Below, piece after piece: positions 63,437-64,000 of a stretch of 64,000 nt of DNA. A program made the position numbers and the translations under genes. Source of the stretch: Alcaligenaceae bacterium (lineage in GTDB: Bacteria; Pseudomonadota; Gammaproteobacteria; Burkholderiales; Burkholderiaceae_B); assembly GCA_013416405.1 (NCBI GenBank), contig JACCET010000008.1, forward strand, positions 62,001 to 126,000, given 5' to 3'. Each line of letters begins with the position of its first letter. Positions within the stretch are counted from its first letter, which is position 1. The notes beneath the pieces were generated by a model. That model saw only the letters and a list, made by a program, of their open reading frames with translations. It had not been told where the DNA came from and searched no databases.

Positions 63437-64000
63437 GTGTTGGACCAAATAGTAATTCAGGATATCGCAAATCAGCTTGAAGCGAGTGAAAAAAACCGCC
63501 AGCAGATTCGACAGGTGTCGCTACAGTACCCCGAAATGACGATGGATGACGCCTATGCCATTCAGCACGCATGGGTAAACCGCAAGGTCAAGGACGGACG
63601 CGTGGTACGGGGCCATAAGGTTGGCCTGACTTCGCGGGCCATGCAGCTTGCATCGAATATCTCTGAACCGGATTTCGGTGTCCTGCTCGATGATATGTTT
63701 TATGCGGATGGGGCGCAGATGCCCTTCGAGCGGTTCATCGTTCCTCGTGTCGAGGTCGAGCTGGCTTTCGTGCTGGGCCGCGACCTGACGGGGCCGAATG
63801 TGAGCCTGGTCGATGTATTGCGGGCCACCGAGTACGTAGTGCCGGCGCTGGAGATCATTGATGCCCGGTTTCACCAGGTGGACCCGGAAACCAAAGTGAC
63901 CCGCAAAGTGCTGGATACTATTTCCGATAATGCAGCCAACGCGGCAATAGTCACAGGAGGGCGTGCAGTACGTGTCGATGAATTGGACCTGCGCTGGATC
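63437..64000 (+). CDS. hpaH: 2-oxo-hept-3-ene-1,7-dioate hydratase (partial, 3' end outside window)
   Basis: HpaH hydrates 2-oxo-hept-3-ene-1,7-dioate in homoprotocatechuate meta-cleavage. The 188 codons seen encode [55 protein letters not shown] and [10 protein letters not shown]. These are close to E. coli HpaH as I recall it. I choose the GTG at 63437, 6 bases after AGGAG; a TTG follows at once. The last roughly 80 residues and probably more hpa genes lie beyond 64000. Confidence 0.92.
   Translation, partial: MLDQIVIQDIANQLEASEKNRQQIRQVSLQYPEMTMDDAYAIQHAWVNRKVKDGRVVRGHKVGLTSRAMQLASNISEPDFGVLLDDMFYADGAQMPFERFIVPRVEVELAFVLGRDLTGPNVSLVDVLRATEYVVPALEIIDARFHQVDPETKVTRKVLDTISDNAANAAIVTGGRAVRVDELDLRWI

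Overview
The window looks like the chromosome of a betaproteobacterium of the order Burkholderiales, most likely family Alcaligenaceae. This rests on the gatCAB / mreBCD-mrdA-rodA neighbourhood, an orphan Bug-type (TctC) receptor, an HpaR-headed homoprotocatechuate cluster and moderately high G+C. No insertion sequence, integrase, prophage or CRISPR array was seen. Genes are tightly packed and no gene-free stretch exceeds 300 bases.

Layout. 1-2852 (-): gatCAB amidotransferase, with gatB cut by the window edge. 3082-8700 (+): rod-shape operon mreB-mreC-mreD-mrdA(PBP2)-rodA. 8672-11345 (-): ftsE-ftsX-mutY. 11518-15704 (+): polar amino-acid ABC importer (AapJQMP type), then an orphan Bug solute receptor. 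16809-17972 (-): a small Rieske protein and an SDR dehydrogenase. 18090-23114 (-): an uptake operon of NitT/TauT-type ABC transporter, CopD-like membrane protein and TonB receptor, with a candidate Fur box. 23376-40000: mostly housekeeping and accessory genes (ilvD, MFS, nadE, cytochrome c peroxidase, TSUP permease, parvulin, ung, class V aminotransferase, YgdI-like lipoprotein, SmvA-like MFS, FAD amino-acid oxidase, Ada, GntP permease, a CPPGxCxC protein, a DUF808 protein).

39169-49366 (-) is a complete selenocysteine formate-dehydrogenase locus: fdhG with an in-frame UGA and a recognisable SECIS hairpin, fdhH, fdhI, an intrinsic terminator, fdhE, selA, selB, tRNA-Sec and selD. Then come sodC, B12-dependent nrdJ and a lytic transglycosylase.

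54103-61892 (-) is a nine-gene aromatic catabolic operon: FAH-family hydrolase, ornithine-cyclodeaminase-like protein, two-cupin dioxygenase, salicylate-5-hydroxylase-like Rieske oxygenase (beta, alpha), Rieske ferredoxin, ferredoxin reductase, NTF2-like protein and D-2-hydroxyacid dehydrogenase. A divergent GntR regulator is separated from it by three near-identical 12-bp dyads. The combination, and a ring-cleavage enzyme whose metal-binding motif lies in the C-terminal cupin instead of the N-terminal one, make this the best candidate for an undescribed pathway. The window ends in an HpaR regulator and the start of hpaH (homoprotocatechuate meta-cleavage).

All functions are read from sequence motifs and family memory; no database search was run.
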